Source of the DNA: JBCCXL01 sp039191605
GTDB taxonomy: Bacteria > Acidobacteriota > Thermoanaerobaculia > Multivoradales > JAHZIX01
DNA: 27,450 bases
Direction of reading: 5' to 3'
Assembly: GCA_039191605.1 (NCBI GenBank)
Contig: JBCCXL010000037.1
Location: 1 to 27,450 of the forward strand
The stretch's first letter is position 1, and the number at the start of each line of letters is the position of its first letter. Below the pieces are notes generated by a model that saw only the letters and a program-made list of their open reading frames with translations, made no database searches and was not told where the DNA came from. Positions 15,015-23,248 of this stretch are shown piece by piece. The position numbers were made by a program, and so were the translations under genes.

Positions 15015-15294
15015 AAACGTTCAGGATATCGCACACCGCCACCCGACACCGCTCCCGGCGCTACCGTTCACGTCCTCCCGGCTTTCACAACAGATTCTAA
15101 ATACTTGATTTAAGGCAACTTGTGCCCTCATCTCACACTCATTGAATCTTCAGCACTTACGCATTGGCCTGCACTCTCTTTACCGTCACGATGAGCGCAG
15201 TTGTTCGAACCGAGGCGCGATGCCGGGACCACCGCAACCACCGTCGCCTCGATCCCAGACCGTCAGGACCCACAGCTGCTGAAAGGAAACTCCA
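15015..15294. promoter_or_regulatory. Divergent promoter region between the wHTH-TPR regulator and the beta-helix gene
   Basis: 280 bp. The segment 15085-15115 (ACAGATTCTAAATACTTGA and following) is the AT-rich core and the best place for promoters of both genes. AAAGGA at about 15285-15290 is the ribosome binding site for the ATG at 15295. I could not identify a convincing -35/-10 pair or a dyad that would be the regulator's operator. Confidence 0.4.
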
Positions 15295-16707
15295 ATGCAG
15301 ACCCCCCCTGAGAATCTGCCGACCCACCGCCGTCCCAGCACGCCGCCGACCTCCCGACTCCGAGGCTGGCTGTCGTGCCTATTGGCCACCGTCGTCCTCT
15401 CCGCGGGAGCCACCACCGCCCACGCGACCGTCTTCGAGGTCGGGCCCGACGGAACGCTGCAATCGATCCTCACCGGCACCCTGGCCGACGGCGACCTGAT
15501 CCGGGTGCCAGCGGACGCCGGTTCAGACACCGACATCAACACCACCATCACCATCACCGAGAACATTTCGATCGTCGGCGAAGGCCCCGGCTTTTCCAGG
15601 ATCGACAACGCTGCGGCAACCGCCATCGACTTCCTGGTCGTCGAGGCCTCGATGCGGATCGAGGGCGTCACCCTGAAGGGCTTCGGAGATGCCATCACCC
15701 TCGACCCGCCGGCGAGCACGTCGATCACCTTCGACGCCCGCTCGATCCAGATCCTCGACGGCGACCGCGGCATCGTTGGAGCGCAGGAAGGTAATGACAC
15801 CGACCGGCTGGAGCGAGTCAGCATCAAGGATTCCCGCTTCCACGACCTCGACAACGCCGCGATCTACCTCGACACCCGCAATATCGACTCCGCAGAGATC
15901 GCCGGAAACTACATCCAGAATGTTGGGCTGGCCGGCGTCTACGTCGGCCGAGACGGCATCGCCTCCGATCTCGACGCCTACGCCCGCAGCATCCAGATCT
16001 ACGGCAATCACATCCAGGAGGTGAAGGAGCGCCAGCAGGGCAACTTCCACCGCTACTTCGCCATCTGCGTGCTGGGCCGCGAGGCGACCATCCGCGGCAA
16101 CGTGATCCGCGACCTGCAGGACGACGAGAATCTCTACAAGCCGCAGGGCAACGGCGACTCCTACGTCGCCATCTACACCAAGGCGGCCTATACGGTGATC
16201 TCCGACAACGTCATCCGCGAACCCGGCCCCGGCTACGCCATCGATCTCAAGGGAATCAGCCGCGGCAGCGACCCAGTCGAGTCACCCAGCTACTCCTCGA
16301 TCATCTCCAACAACCAGATCTTCATCTCCGACCCAACCGGCAAGCGCCACAGCGGAATCAAGACCAACGTCGAGGACGTGACGATCATCGGCAACCACGT
16401 CGAGGGGGCCAGCCAGGAGGGAATCCTGGTGCAGGCGGTAGCGCCAGACGACGTTTCGGTGATCGGCAACACGGTGATCCTCGGCAGCTCCAACGTCGGG
16501 CTCGGCTACGGACTGAACGTCCAGACCAACCTGACCACCATCCCCAATCCGGGCACCCGACGCATCCTCGCCACCAATAACCGCTTCGTCGGAATCGCCG
16601 CCGGCTCCGACATCGTCAACCGCGAGTACAACGGCACGATCTGGCAGGTGCAGCCGCTGCCGACCGCCGCCGGCGAGTGGGTGGTGGACAACAACATCCG
16701 CCACTGA
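15295..16707 (+). CDS. Secreted right-handed parallel beta-helix protein
   Basis: 470 aa from ATG at 15295 with AAAGGA seven bases upstream. A long n-region (1-22) and hydrophobic core WLSCLLATVVLSAGATTAHA give a signal peptide, with cleavage predicted after AHA44. From about 60 to 460 the chain is built of short strands with the parallel beta-helix rhythm: ITITENISIVGEG, then MRIEGVTLKGFGDAI, ERVSIKDSRFHDLDNAAI, SIQIYGNHIQEVKE, ATIRGNVIRDL, TVISDNVIREPG, VTIIGNHVEGAS and VSVIGNTVILGSS, with the N-ladder residues of PbH1 repeats. This fold is used by polysaccharide lyases, NosD/CASH-type proteins and surface adhesins. No lyase catalytic pattern was recognised, so the substrate is open. A hairpin terminator lies 27 bp after the stop. 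The divergent regulator may control it. Confidence 0.85.
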   Translation: MQTPPENLPTHRRPSTPPTSRLRGWLSCLLATVVLSAGATTAHATVFEVGPDGTLQSILTGTLADGDLIRVPADAGSDTDINTTITITENISIVGEGPGFSRIDNAAATAIDFLVVEASMRIEGVTLKGFGDAITLDPPASTSITFDARSIQILDGDRGIVGAQEGNDTDRLERVSIKDSRFHDLDNAAIYLDTRNIDSAEIAGNYIQNVGLAGVYVGRDGIASDLDAYARSIQIYGNHIQEVKERQQGNFHRYFAICVLGREATIRGNVIRDLQDDENLYKPQGNGDSYVAIYTKAAYTVISDNVIREPGPGYAIDLKGISRGSDPVESPSYSSIISNNQIFISDPTGKRHSGIKTNVEDVTIIGNHVEGASQEGILVQAVAPDDVSVIGNTVILGSSNVGLGYGLNVQTNLTTIPNPGTRRILATNNRFVGIAAGSDIVNREYNGTIWQVQPLPTAAGEWVVDNNIRH

Positions 16708-16733
16708 CGGTCGGAATTCACCACTCCTCGGAC

Positions 16734-16766
16734 GGGCTCGGCCTTACTCCTACCAAGGCCGAGCTC
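16734..16766 (+). terminator. Strong hairpin after the beta-helix gene
   Basis: GCTCGGCCTT (16736-16745) pairs perfectly with AAGGCCGAGC (16755-16764) around a 9-base loop; the stem can be extended by two pairs. It starts 27 bp after the TGA of the beta-helix gene. No U-run follows, so it would be a terminator of the hairpin-only type or an mRNA-stabilising structure. Confidence 0.6.
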
Positions 16767-16865
16767 CGTTCGAGTTCGTGTCCCGACGTTTCAGAGAGAT
16801 CCCGGGAGGCTCTGCTAGCTCGTGGGGCGGGGCGGGAGGCGCCTCGGCGGAGGGTGCCAGATAGA

Positions 16866-17016
16866 AAATCCCCCCTCGATCCCCACCCTCTGATAAACAC
16901 AGCCAAAGTGGGGACGCCGCCCCCGCCCAAGCAAAGTCAGAATCCCTGCTCGCTCCCCACCCTCTCACCAAACCAGTCAAAGTGGAGACCCCACCTCCTA
17001 CCCGGAAGGCTGCAGA
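16866..17016 (+). repeat. Family C repeats, copies 4 and 5
   Basis: Copy 4 is AAATCCCCCCTCGATCCCCA, CCCTCTGATAAAC and CCAAAGTGGGGACGCC (16866-16938). Copy 5 is CCCCACCCTCTCACC, CAGTCAAAGTGGAGACCCCA and CCCGGAAGGCTGCAGAGG (16955-17016). The two are direct neighbours in the same orientation. Confidence 0.7.
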
Positions 17017-17061
17017 GGTCCGCGTTCCGATATGTCATCGGGCACTTGGCCACCGCTGGCA

Positions 17062-17262
17062 AGGAGCGCCCCGAGCCCCGGGGGCACAGCGCCGGAGCAC
17101 CGGAGACCGAGCCAAAACGCCGAACTACGGGATCCCACCCAACGAGGCGACTGTGCGACTAGCGAAGCCCCTGGGGCGAGGCGAGCGGCGACCCAGTGAA
17201 GGGTGCCAGCCAAGTGACCCGCGCGAGCGGCGACCCGGTGAAGGGTGCCAGCCAAGTGACCC
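17062..17262 (+). repeat. Family B repeat with two tandem family A ends
   Basis: Family B core AGGAGCGCCCCGAGCCCCGG through GGCGACTGTGCGACTAGCG, then GGCGAGCGGCGACCCAGTGA and the A motif at 17205-17220. The last about 42 bp (GCGAGCGGCGACCC to GTGACCCGC) are duplicated directly, giving a second A motif at 17247-17262 that touches the stop codon of the SMC-like gene. Confidence 0.85.
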
Positions 17263-17266
17263 GCAC

Positions 17267-20140
17267 CTACCTCCCTGCCCCCCGCGCCTCTTCTTTCCAC
17301 CCGTAGCGGGTGGTCTCGATTTGGGGGGCAGCGCCGGAGCTCGGGCGGTGGATGCGGTGAGCCAGCAGGCTTTGGCCGGGAGCTGCTGGTCCCAGCTCGA
17401 GGCTTAGGAAGTCGAAGAGAGCCGGATCGTGCACGGCCACGACGAGCTGCAGCTGGCGCTGATGCACCAGGCGCCGCAGCACGGCGGCGAGCTCGGTGAT
17501 GCGCAGGTCGTCCATGTTCTGCACCGGGTCGTCCAGCACCAGCAGCGGTAGAGTGCGGCGCTCTACCAGGTGGAGGGCGAGGAAGAGGGAGAGGGCCGCC
17601 GTGTTGAGGGTGCCGGAGCTCAGCACCGCCCCCGGCGGGGCGAAGGTCTCGCGACCGTCGAGGGTGCGGAAGTCCAGCTGTAGTCCGCCGCCTCGGGCCT
17701 TGCTGCGGGCCAGCTGGGGAACGAAGCGTTCGTCCGGCGCCAGGCGGCGGAAGAGGGACTGCCACAGGCCGTTGAGCTTCTGATCGATGCTTTGGGTGAG
17801 CACCGCCTCCAGGGCCCGCAGGGCGCCTCGACGCACGCCGCGGGCGACGCCCACCACCGCGTCGGCGCGGTCCTGGCGGCGCTGGTTCTCGGCCAGCTGA
17901 CGGTCGAGGTGCTCGCGCTGCGAGCGCAGTCGATCGACCTGATCTTGGCGATTCGCCAGCTGGCGCCAAAGCCCTCTCACCGTAGCCAGCTGCTTCTTGG
18001 CTTCCTGCACTTCACTCCGCCCCTTGGAGAGTTCTTCCGCCCGCTTCTCCATGCGTCGAAGTACCGGCTCTGGTGAGGCCGAACGGGCTTCGGCTGCGCT
18101 CGGCTCCGTTCCCAACCCCTGCTCGCCCTCGGCATCATCCCGCCTGATCCCGCGAAAACGCGGCAGAGAAACCCTGGCCTCTTGATCCCGAGAGATCTCC
18201 TCCTGTGTCCTCTCGGCTCCTCTTCCAGAGTCCTCCGACTCCGCCGATGAGCCCTCTGACTCCAGTGAGCGCCACAGTTGGGAGACCTCCGCCAGCAGAC
18301 CCTCCGGGCTCCACTTCTCGCCGCCGGGTGCAGGGGATTCAGCCTCCGTCGGGGATTCCATGCCCCGAGCCCAGGTGTCGAGAAGGAAGCGAGAGAGAGT
18401 TGCTCGGGACCAGCGCTGAGGGGAAGGGAAGTCCGCCCTCGCTCGGAGCAGCTGAAATTCGTGCTCCCGCAGGCGTTCTTCCTCTTCTGTCCTCGGCTGC
18501 CGCAGCAGAACCAGCCTTTCTTCCACCTCGAGTATTTGCGACTCCAGGTCCACCCGGCGCTGACGCAGGCTCCCGAGATCCGGGCTGACTGGCATCGATT
18601 TCTCCAGGCGCTCGATTTCCTTCTGAAGGTGCACCTCTAGCGCACGACGGTCCGCCCCGCTGGAGTCCCGCTTCGTCAGCAGCGAGCGTAGCTCCACCAT
18701 CAGATCACGAATTCTAAACTCCTCTTGGCGCTCCAACCGCTCCTCGTTCAGTCGATCCCGCTCTTCCTGCAGGCTTCGCAGATACCCTTCCAACAAACCT
18801 TCCTGTATTCCCCGCCACTGTGCTTTGTGCCGCAGATCCGACACGCGGCCGAGGGTGTGCTGTAGCAGCCAATCTAACGCCAGAGTACGGCGCAGTAGAC
18901 CCGCTGAAGCGTCAGCGGATGACTCGAACTCCTCAGCGAAAGCCTTCTCCCCCAGCGCCTGCCGAAGCGCGGCCTCCGTCTGCGCCAGACCGGCCTCAAA
19001 ATCCCTCGCAAAAGAATCCCCTGAAAACTTCGATGAGGCCTCCACAAATACCTGCGCCGCAGAATCCTCTAATCCGATCACCGCCTCCCACCGCCCCCGC
19101 AGCCGCTCGACCCTGCGCCACGTCCGCTGCAGCTCTTCCTCCTCCGCTACCAGCTGCTCCTCGATCTTCTCGAGAGCCTCCTGTCGCTCCTTGATCTGCG
19201 CGCCGAAGTCTTCCGCCGTAATGGCGGCCCCAACTGCGGCGGCCTCAGCGATGGAATCCACGGCGTCAGGCGCCGTCTCTTTGCCCCCTCCGGCTCCAGA
19301 ATCATCACCCTCCGGCGGCGACTCTTCAGAACTGAGCTTCTCCGCGACTGCCTTCGCCGAGGTTATAGCCCCGGCCGTCAGCGCCACCGGCAACACCAAC
19401 CCCGCCGGGCCGAGCAGCGCCAAAGGCAGCATCGCCGCTGTCGCAAGGGGAGTCGCCACAGCAGCAGCCTGCTTCCGCACCTCCTCCAGCTTCTCCACCG
19501 CCTTCAGCTCCGCCTTATGCACCTGCTCCCGACGCTCCGAGAGCCGGCGATGAATGCGGCTCAGCTCCCGATAATCCGGGCTACCGCCGCGGCCCCGCAG
19601 GATGTTCTTGTTGCGGGAGGTCGCCAGGCCGTCGATCAGGGCTCCCAGGTGATCCAGCTGAAGCAGTTCCTGGAGGAATTGCACCAGCGGCGCCCCCCCT
19701 TCGGCGGAGCCCTGGTAGATCTCCAGCAGCCGGCCCAGCTGCACCTGGGAGAGGTAGCAGCGCTCGCGGTAGAAGGACGCCTGATCGCCCTTCAGCACCG
19801 CCCGATGGGCGCGAAGGCCGGAGCCCTCGAGGGAGAGGCGAGCGGAGCCAACGCCGTAGCGGGTCTCCAGCTCGACCCGCCCCTCCTCTTTGCCGCGGTG
19901 CACGAAGTAGCGCGGATAGCCCTTGCCGAAGGCCTCGAGGTCGTTCACCCGACCGGTGAGGGCCAGCTCGATGGCGCTTAGGCAGGTGGACTTACCGCAG
20001 CCGTTGCTGCCCTGAAAGAGCACCACCGGAGCATCCAGGGCGATCTCCTGGGGCTCCTCGAAGCCGCGGAAGTTCTCTAGCTCGAGACGCTGGAGGACCA
20101 AATCCTCCGGCCCCGACAGCGGCTTCTCCCCGCGGCTCAT
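17267..20140 (-). CDS. SMC-like coiled-coil ATPase, candidate Lamassu LmuB
   Basis: 957 aa. An ABC/SMC-type ATPase split by long coiled coils. N-terminal head: LENFRGFEEP (21-30) and Walker A FQGSNGCGKST (42-52). C-terminal head: signature-like VLSSGTLNTAALSLFLALHL (839-858), Walker B LPLLVLDDPVQNMDD (864-878) and switch histidine VAVHD (901-905). Coiled-coil runs cover about 195-225, 312-350, 450-560 and 695-765. In Lamassu systems the SMC subunit is the likely sensor of foreign DNA. Unusual: residues about 225-262 carry no charge and read like a membrane or glycine-zipper hairpin (MLPLALLGPAGLVLPVAL), inserted in the first coiled arm and followed by a Gly/Ser/Glu linker. ATG at 20140 overlaps the previous stop by 4 nt (ATGA). 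The stop codon abuts a family A repeat, so the extreme C-terminus may be altered. Confidence 0.85.
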   Translation of the reverse strand: MSRGEKPLSGPEDLVLQRLELENFRGFEEPQEIALDAPVVLFQGSNGCGKSTCLSAIELALTGRVNDLEAFGKGYPRYFVHRGKEEGRVELETRYGVGSARLSLEGSGLRAHRAVLKGDQASFYRERCYLSQVQLGRLLEIYQGSAEGGAPLVQFLQELLQLDHLGALIDGLATSRNKNILRGRGGSPDYRELSRIHRRLSERREQVHKAELKAVEKLEEVRKQAAAVATPLATAAMLPLALLGPAGLVLPVALTAGAITSAKAVAEKLSSEESPPEGDDSGAGGGKETAPDAVDSIAEAAAVGAAITAEDFGAQIKERQEALEKIEEQLVAEEEELQRTWRRVERLRGRWEAVIGLEDSAAQVFVEASSKFSGDSFARDFEAGLAQTEAALRQALGEKAFAEEFESSADASAGLLRRTLALDWLLQHTLGRVSDLRHKAQWRGIQEGLLEGYLRSLQEERDRLNEERLERQEEFRIRDLMVELRSLLTKRDSSGADRRALEVHLQKEIERLEKSMPVSPDLGSLRQRRVDLESQILEVEERLVLLRQPRTEEEERLREHEFQLLRARADFPSPQRWSRATLSRFLLDTWARGMESPTEAESPAPGGEKWSPEGLLAEVSQLWRSLESEGSSAESEDSGRGAERTQEEISRDQEARVSLPRFRGIRRDDAEGEQGLGTEPSAAEARSASPEPVLRRMEKRAEELSKGRSEVQEAKKQLATVRGLWRQLANRQDQVDRLRSQREHLDRQLAENQRRQDRADAVVGVARGVRRGALRALEAVLTQSIDQKLNGLWQSLFRRLAPDERFVPQLARSKARGGGLQLDFRTLDGRETFAPPGAVLSSGTLNTAALSLFLALHLVERRTLPLLVLDDPVQNMDDLRITELAAVLRRLVHQRQLQLVVAVHDPALFDFLSLELGPAAPGQSLLAHRIHRPSSGAAPQIETTRYGWKEEARGAGR

Positions 20141-20808
20141 GAGCTCTCCTCCTCGCCTTCGACCTCAGGCGGAAGAAGCTCTTCACTCTCCTCCTCCGGC
20201 GGCCGCACCCCCTCCCGCCGCAGCTGCAGGAAGAAGGCCTCCCGCACCGCGTCGGGCCCCTGGGTCGCCTTGCGCAACAGCTCTTGAGCCCCGCGATCCT
20301 CCCCCAGCTTGCCGAGAGCCGCCATCAGCTGCACCGGCGCCGAGCGCCAGGCCTCCACCGGTTCCGGCAGTTGAAAGGGCAGCAGGGGCGCCAGTCGAGT
20401 CTCCAGCTGCTCGTCGCTGAGCCCCTCCGGCAACGCCAGCACCCGGCACAGCCGCCGAGCCAGCTCCTCGCTCAGCTCCAGATGCTCGCCGCCGGCGAGG
20501 ACCACCGTCACCGGCCGCATGCCCTTCACTCCCTCCCCGCCGCGGACGGAGAGCCGCCTCAGCAGGCGACGAAGGCGGCGCTCCAGGGCGGTGGGATCGT
20601 CTCCCCGCACGACGATCACCAGCTCCTGCCGGTCCCCGGGACCTTCCAGCAAGAGCAGTGGAGGACGAGCGGCCTGGGCGTCTTCCAGATCCAGGAAGGA
20701 GCGACGGTAGCCCTCGCTCTCCCCCACCGGCGCGGTGAGCACCGACTCCACTCGCCGCAGGCTCTCCTCCCCAAGCCTCTGCGCCATGTTGGCGACCTTC
20801 TCACTCAT
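20137..20808 (-). CDS. Small middle gene of the defence operon, candidate LmuC-like
   Basis: 223 aa from ATG at 20808, chosen because it overlaps the SIR2 stop as ATGA; an open upstream extension to 21063 lies inside the SIR2 gene and is rejected. I recognise no catalytic domain. Residues 1-60 are mixed (MSEKVANMAQRLGEESLRRV). Residues about 60-110 are strand-rich with a LVIVVRGDDPTALERRLRRL helix. Residues about 110-200 are helical and leucine-rich (PVTVVLAGGEHLELSEELAR, then APLLPFQLPEPVEAWRSAPV). The tail is acidic (EEESEELLPPEVEGEEESS). Its size and place between the effector and SMC genes fit the accessory LmuC subunit of Lamassu or the middle component of similar three-gene ABC-type systems. 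This assignment rests on context only. Confidence 0.6.
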   Translation of the reverse strand: MSEKVANMAQRLGEESLRRVESVLTAPVGESEGYRRSFLDLEDAQAARPPLLLLEGPGDRQELVIVVRGDDPTALERRLRRLLRRLSVRGGEGVKGMRPVTVVLAGGEHLELSEELARRLCRVLALPEGLSDEQLETRLAPLLPFQLPEPVEAWRSAPVQLMAALGKLGEDRGAQELLRKATQGPDAVREAFFLQLRREGVRPPEEESEELLPPEVEGEEESS

Positions 20809-22610
20809 GCCGCGCTCTCTTCGGACCGCATCTCTCGGGCGTCCTCGAAGATCTCTCTCAGACGCAGAAGAAAGGCTTCGCCAGCCTGTCCGTCCGCTGA
20901 CTCCAGCGCCATCTCCATCTCCGAGCGCAGGCTGATGGGATCCATCCCGCCGTTTAAGCCATAAGAAGGCAGCCGGCTCTGGCCGAGGTTCCGCCTCGGC
21001 GCGAAGTACCAGCCCCGGCGCCGTCCGCGGGCGTGGAAGATCAAGCCTCCCTTCTGAGGCCATAGCTCCTCCACCACCTCTCCGTCCTGCACCACCGCCA
21101 CCGGCAGCTCATCGACGACCACAGAGTGAGGGGGCGTCTCGGCCTCCTCGGGAGAGGAGCTTTCGGGACGCTCCGCTGCCGGCTGCTCCGCTCCCAGCCG
21201 CCACCAGCTCCTCCGGCGCCCCGCCGCCAAGGCGGTGAAAAGCAGCGCCGCCCGGGGGCGACCGCTGGACCCCGCTTCAGCCTTCACCGCGAGGGAGTTT
21301 CGGGAGAAGGGCTGGTGCAGCCCTCCGTCAGATCTTCGCTCCAGAGCTTCCAGTCTCCCCTCGAAGAGCGCCAGCACCCGGCTCAGAGCTCCAGGGACCT
21401 CCTCCACCAGTCGCCGCCAGCGCGCCTCGTCATCCCCGCCTTCTTCGCCCCGCTCCTCGTCGTAGCGCGCCGCCAGCCAGTCTTCCCAGGCCTCCAGCCC
21501 CTCCACCAGCAGGGGCCAAAAGTCCCTCTTCACTCCCGAGGTCAGTCCCAGCACCTTACGAGACAGAGTCTCGACGTAGAGAGCGCCGAGGAAGGGCTTC
21601 GCCCAAAGGGGAATCAGCGCCTCCTCCTGCAGCCGCTTGCAGGTCTCGCGATCGGCCTCGGGATGGAGCGAGCCCACCAGCTGCTGCACCGGCTCGTCCA
21701 GACGCCCGCCGCCGACCACCAGCCGCAACGCCTCGCCCCCCAGCGACGCCGACGCCTCCCGCACCTGACGGCGGAGGTTGGCGTCCTGGAAGGAGAGGCC
21801 GAGGATCACCGAGGAGCGGGTTTGCAGCAGCGCGCGAATTTGATCCCGCAGCGGCTCGGTGGGGGCTCGATCGTCGCTCCACGCTTCCACCTGGCCATCG
21901 GTGGCCACCAGATAGGGCCGATAGCGCGGGGGATCTTCCAGCGCGCGACGGGCGCAGCCGTGAATCTTCAGCAGGCGGGGCGGGTGGGGCGTTCGAGGGA
22001 GATCCTCCGGCGCCGCCACCACCTTCACGACGCCGACGCCGCTCCCATTCCCGTTCCCGGAGCCCTCCCCCGAGCTCTGCCCCAAGGCCTTTGCGGCGAC
22101 TTCCACCAGGGAGTCCCAATTGGTGGTCACCACCTCCCGCAGCACCCCCTCCTGGTGCAGCAGGGCGACGAAGCGGTGCTCCGCGTCCGGCTCCACCGTC
22201 GGGTCACCGTAGCGCTGATCGATTTGCAGCAGCTCGAAGAGCAGGGGCTCGCGGCCAAGAGAGCGCTCGATGTCGTCGAGCACTTTCGCGTAATCCGACG
22301 CCAGCTGTCCCAGGCCCTCCCAGAACTGAGGCCAGTTCTCCGGCGACGCCTCCGGCTCTGCCTTCCGCCACGGCAGCACCCGCCAGCGCAGGGAGTCGAG
22401 AGCCTCTTCGCTATCTTTGTCCCCGTTCTGAGCCCGCTCCCACAGCGTCTTCACCATCTCTCCCAACAGCTCCGGCAGGGGAGGAAACTTCGCCCGGGAG
22501 ATCCCCGAGCCCAGCCACAGCACCACCTCGTCCCGCAGCATCGCCTCGAGCCATTGGGGACGGGCCCTCAGCGCCGCGAGGGCCTCCGTGAGCGTGGCGT
22601 TGCCGTTCAC
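20805..22610 (-). CDS. SIR2-domain protein, candidate NAD-degrading effector (LmuA-Sir2 type)
   Basis: 601 aa from GTG at 22610, which overlaps the upstream stop as GTGA; an ATG at 22697 would add 29 low-complexity residues inside the NUDIX gene. The N-terminal half is a SIR2-like Rossmann domain: VVLWLGSGISRA (about 29-40), VVTTNWDSLVE with the key asparagine N164 (about 160-170), RLLKIHGCAR with catalytic-type H217, and VILGLSFQDANLRR (about 268-281). In defence systems such domains act as NADases that deplete NAD+ after phage sensing. Residues about 320-601 have no recognised fold and include an acidic Glu/Ser linker near 475. Both neighbours are translationally coupled. The lack of a zinc-cysteine module argues against a classical deacetylase sirtuin. 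Confidence 0.85.
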   Translation of the reverse strand: MNGNATLTEALAALRARPQWLEAMLRDEVVLWLGSGISRAKFPPLPELLGEMVKTLWERAQNGDKDSEEALDSLRWRVLPWRKAEPEASPENWPQFWEGLGQLASDYAKVLDDIERSLGREPLLFELLQIDQRYGDPTVEPDAEHRFVALLHQEGVLREVVTTNWDSLVEVAAKALGQSSGEGSGNGNGSGVGVVKVVAAPEDLPRTPHPPRLLKIHGCARRALEDPPRYRPYLVATDGQVEAWSDDRAPTEPLRDQIRALLQTRSSVILGLSFQDANLRRQVREASASLGGEALRLVVGGGRLDEPVQQLVGSLHPEADRETCKRLQEEALIPLWAKPFLGALYVETLSRKVLGLTSGVKRDFWPLLVEGLEAWEDWLAARYDEERGEEGGDDEARWRRLVEEVPGALSRVLALFEGRLEALERRSDGGLHQPFSRNSLAVKAEAGSSGRPRAALLFTALAAGRRRSWWRLGAEQPAAERPESSSPEEAETPPHSVVVDELPVAVVQDGEVVEELWPQKGGLIFHARGRRRGWYFAPRRNLGQSRLPSYGLNGGMDPISLRSEMEMALESADGQAGEAFLLRLREIFEDAREMRSEESAA

Positions 22611-23248
22611 CGCGGCGGCGCCCCCAGCAGCCTTGCCACCACTCGCTGGATGGAGTGATCGAAATCCTCTTCCACCACCTGCCGCAGCGGCAGCCATTGG
22701 GCGCCGCCGGTCTCCCGGGGGTCCGGGCGTAAACCGACCTGCCGCGAGGCCTCGAAGACGAAACGAGCGTCGTAATGCAGGTGCTCGGGCACCAGCGACC
22801 CCGCCTTCTTCCCCTCCGGAATGAGGTGGATGTCGAGGTCGTAGGGATAGGGAATCAGCAGCCGCAGCCCCGCAAGGCCGGTCTCCTCCTCCACCTCCCG
22901 CTGGGCCACCCCCACGAGATCCCCGTCGCCATCGGCGTGCCCCCCGGGCTGCAGCCAGCGGCCCAGCCCTCGATGCCAGATCAGCAGCAGCGACTCCCGC
23001 CCCTCGTCCAGCACGAAGGCCGAGGCGGTCACGTGCCCTTCGAGGTTCTCCCGCAACAGCGCCCTCGGCGTGGTGCTCACGAACTCGTGGTAGTGCTCTC
23101 CAATGGCCTTCGACTCGTCGTCCTGGGGATGAAAGCCCGCCAGCGCTGACAGCGCGCGATCCCGCTCCCGCAGCACCGCCTCGTCGACGGCCTCGTCAAC
23201 CGCCTCCACCCCGTCCTGAGTCCTCTCTTCCACTCCCTCACCCGCCAT
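22607..23248 (-). CDS. NUDIX hydrolase
   Basis: 213 aa from ATG at 23248, which overlaps the pyrophosphatase stop by 11 nt. Residues 1-45 are a charged N-terminal extension (AVDEAVDEAVLRERDRALS). The NUDIX fold covers about 68-205: HVTASAFVLDEGRESLLLIW, the NUDIX box beginning GGHADGDGDLVGVAQ (102-116) and REVEEETGL (117-125), then HLHYDARFVFEA and GGAQWLPL. The catalytic REVxEE is intact, but the first box glutamate is replaced by Gly109, as in many GGHADGD-type members. NUDIX enzymes split nucleoside diphosphates linked to another moiety, such as ADP-ribose or NADH; the substrate here is not known. Position between a pyrophosphatase and a SIR2 NADase makes ADP-ribose an attractive guess. 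Confidence 0.9.
   Translation of the reverse strand: MAGEGVEERTQDGVEAVDEAVDEAVLRERDRALSALAGFHPQDDESKAIGEHYHEFVSTTPRALLRENLEGHVTASAFVLDEGRESLLLIWHRGLGRWLQPGGHADGDGDLVGVAQREVEEETGLAGLRLLIPYPYDLDIHLIPEGKKAGSLVPEHLHYDARFVFEASRQVGLRPDPRETGGAQWLPLRQVVEEDFDHSIQRVVARLLGAPPR

Larger units (their letters stand above)
16767..17266. other. Repeat cluster between the beta-helix gene and the SMC-like gene
   Basis: Contains a degraded family B/A end (about 16820-16863, GGCGGAGGGTGCCAG), two family C copies (16866-16938 and 16955-17016), a full family B copy with two family A motifs (17062-17262), and no recognisable gene. The last motif runs into the stop codon of the SMC-like ATPase. Confidence 0.65.

Noticed and set aside
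15186..16050. Minus-strand frames opposite the beta-helix gene
   Set aside because: They mirror the strongly biased third positions of the plus-strand gene and have no domain.
22611..22697. ATG start 29 codons upstream for the SIR2 protein
   Set aside because: It adds a low-complexity Ala/Gly stretch encoded in the NUDIX gene, while GTG at 22610 gives the same 4-nt overlap used by the rest of the operon.
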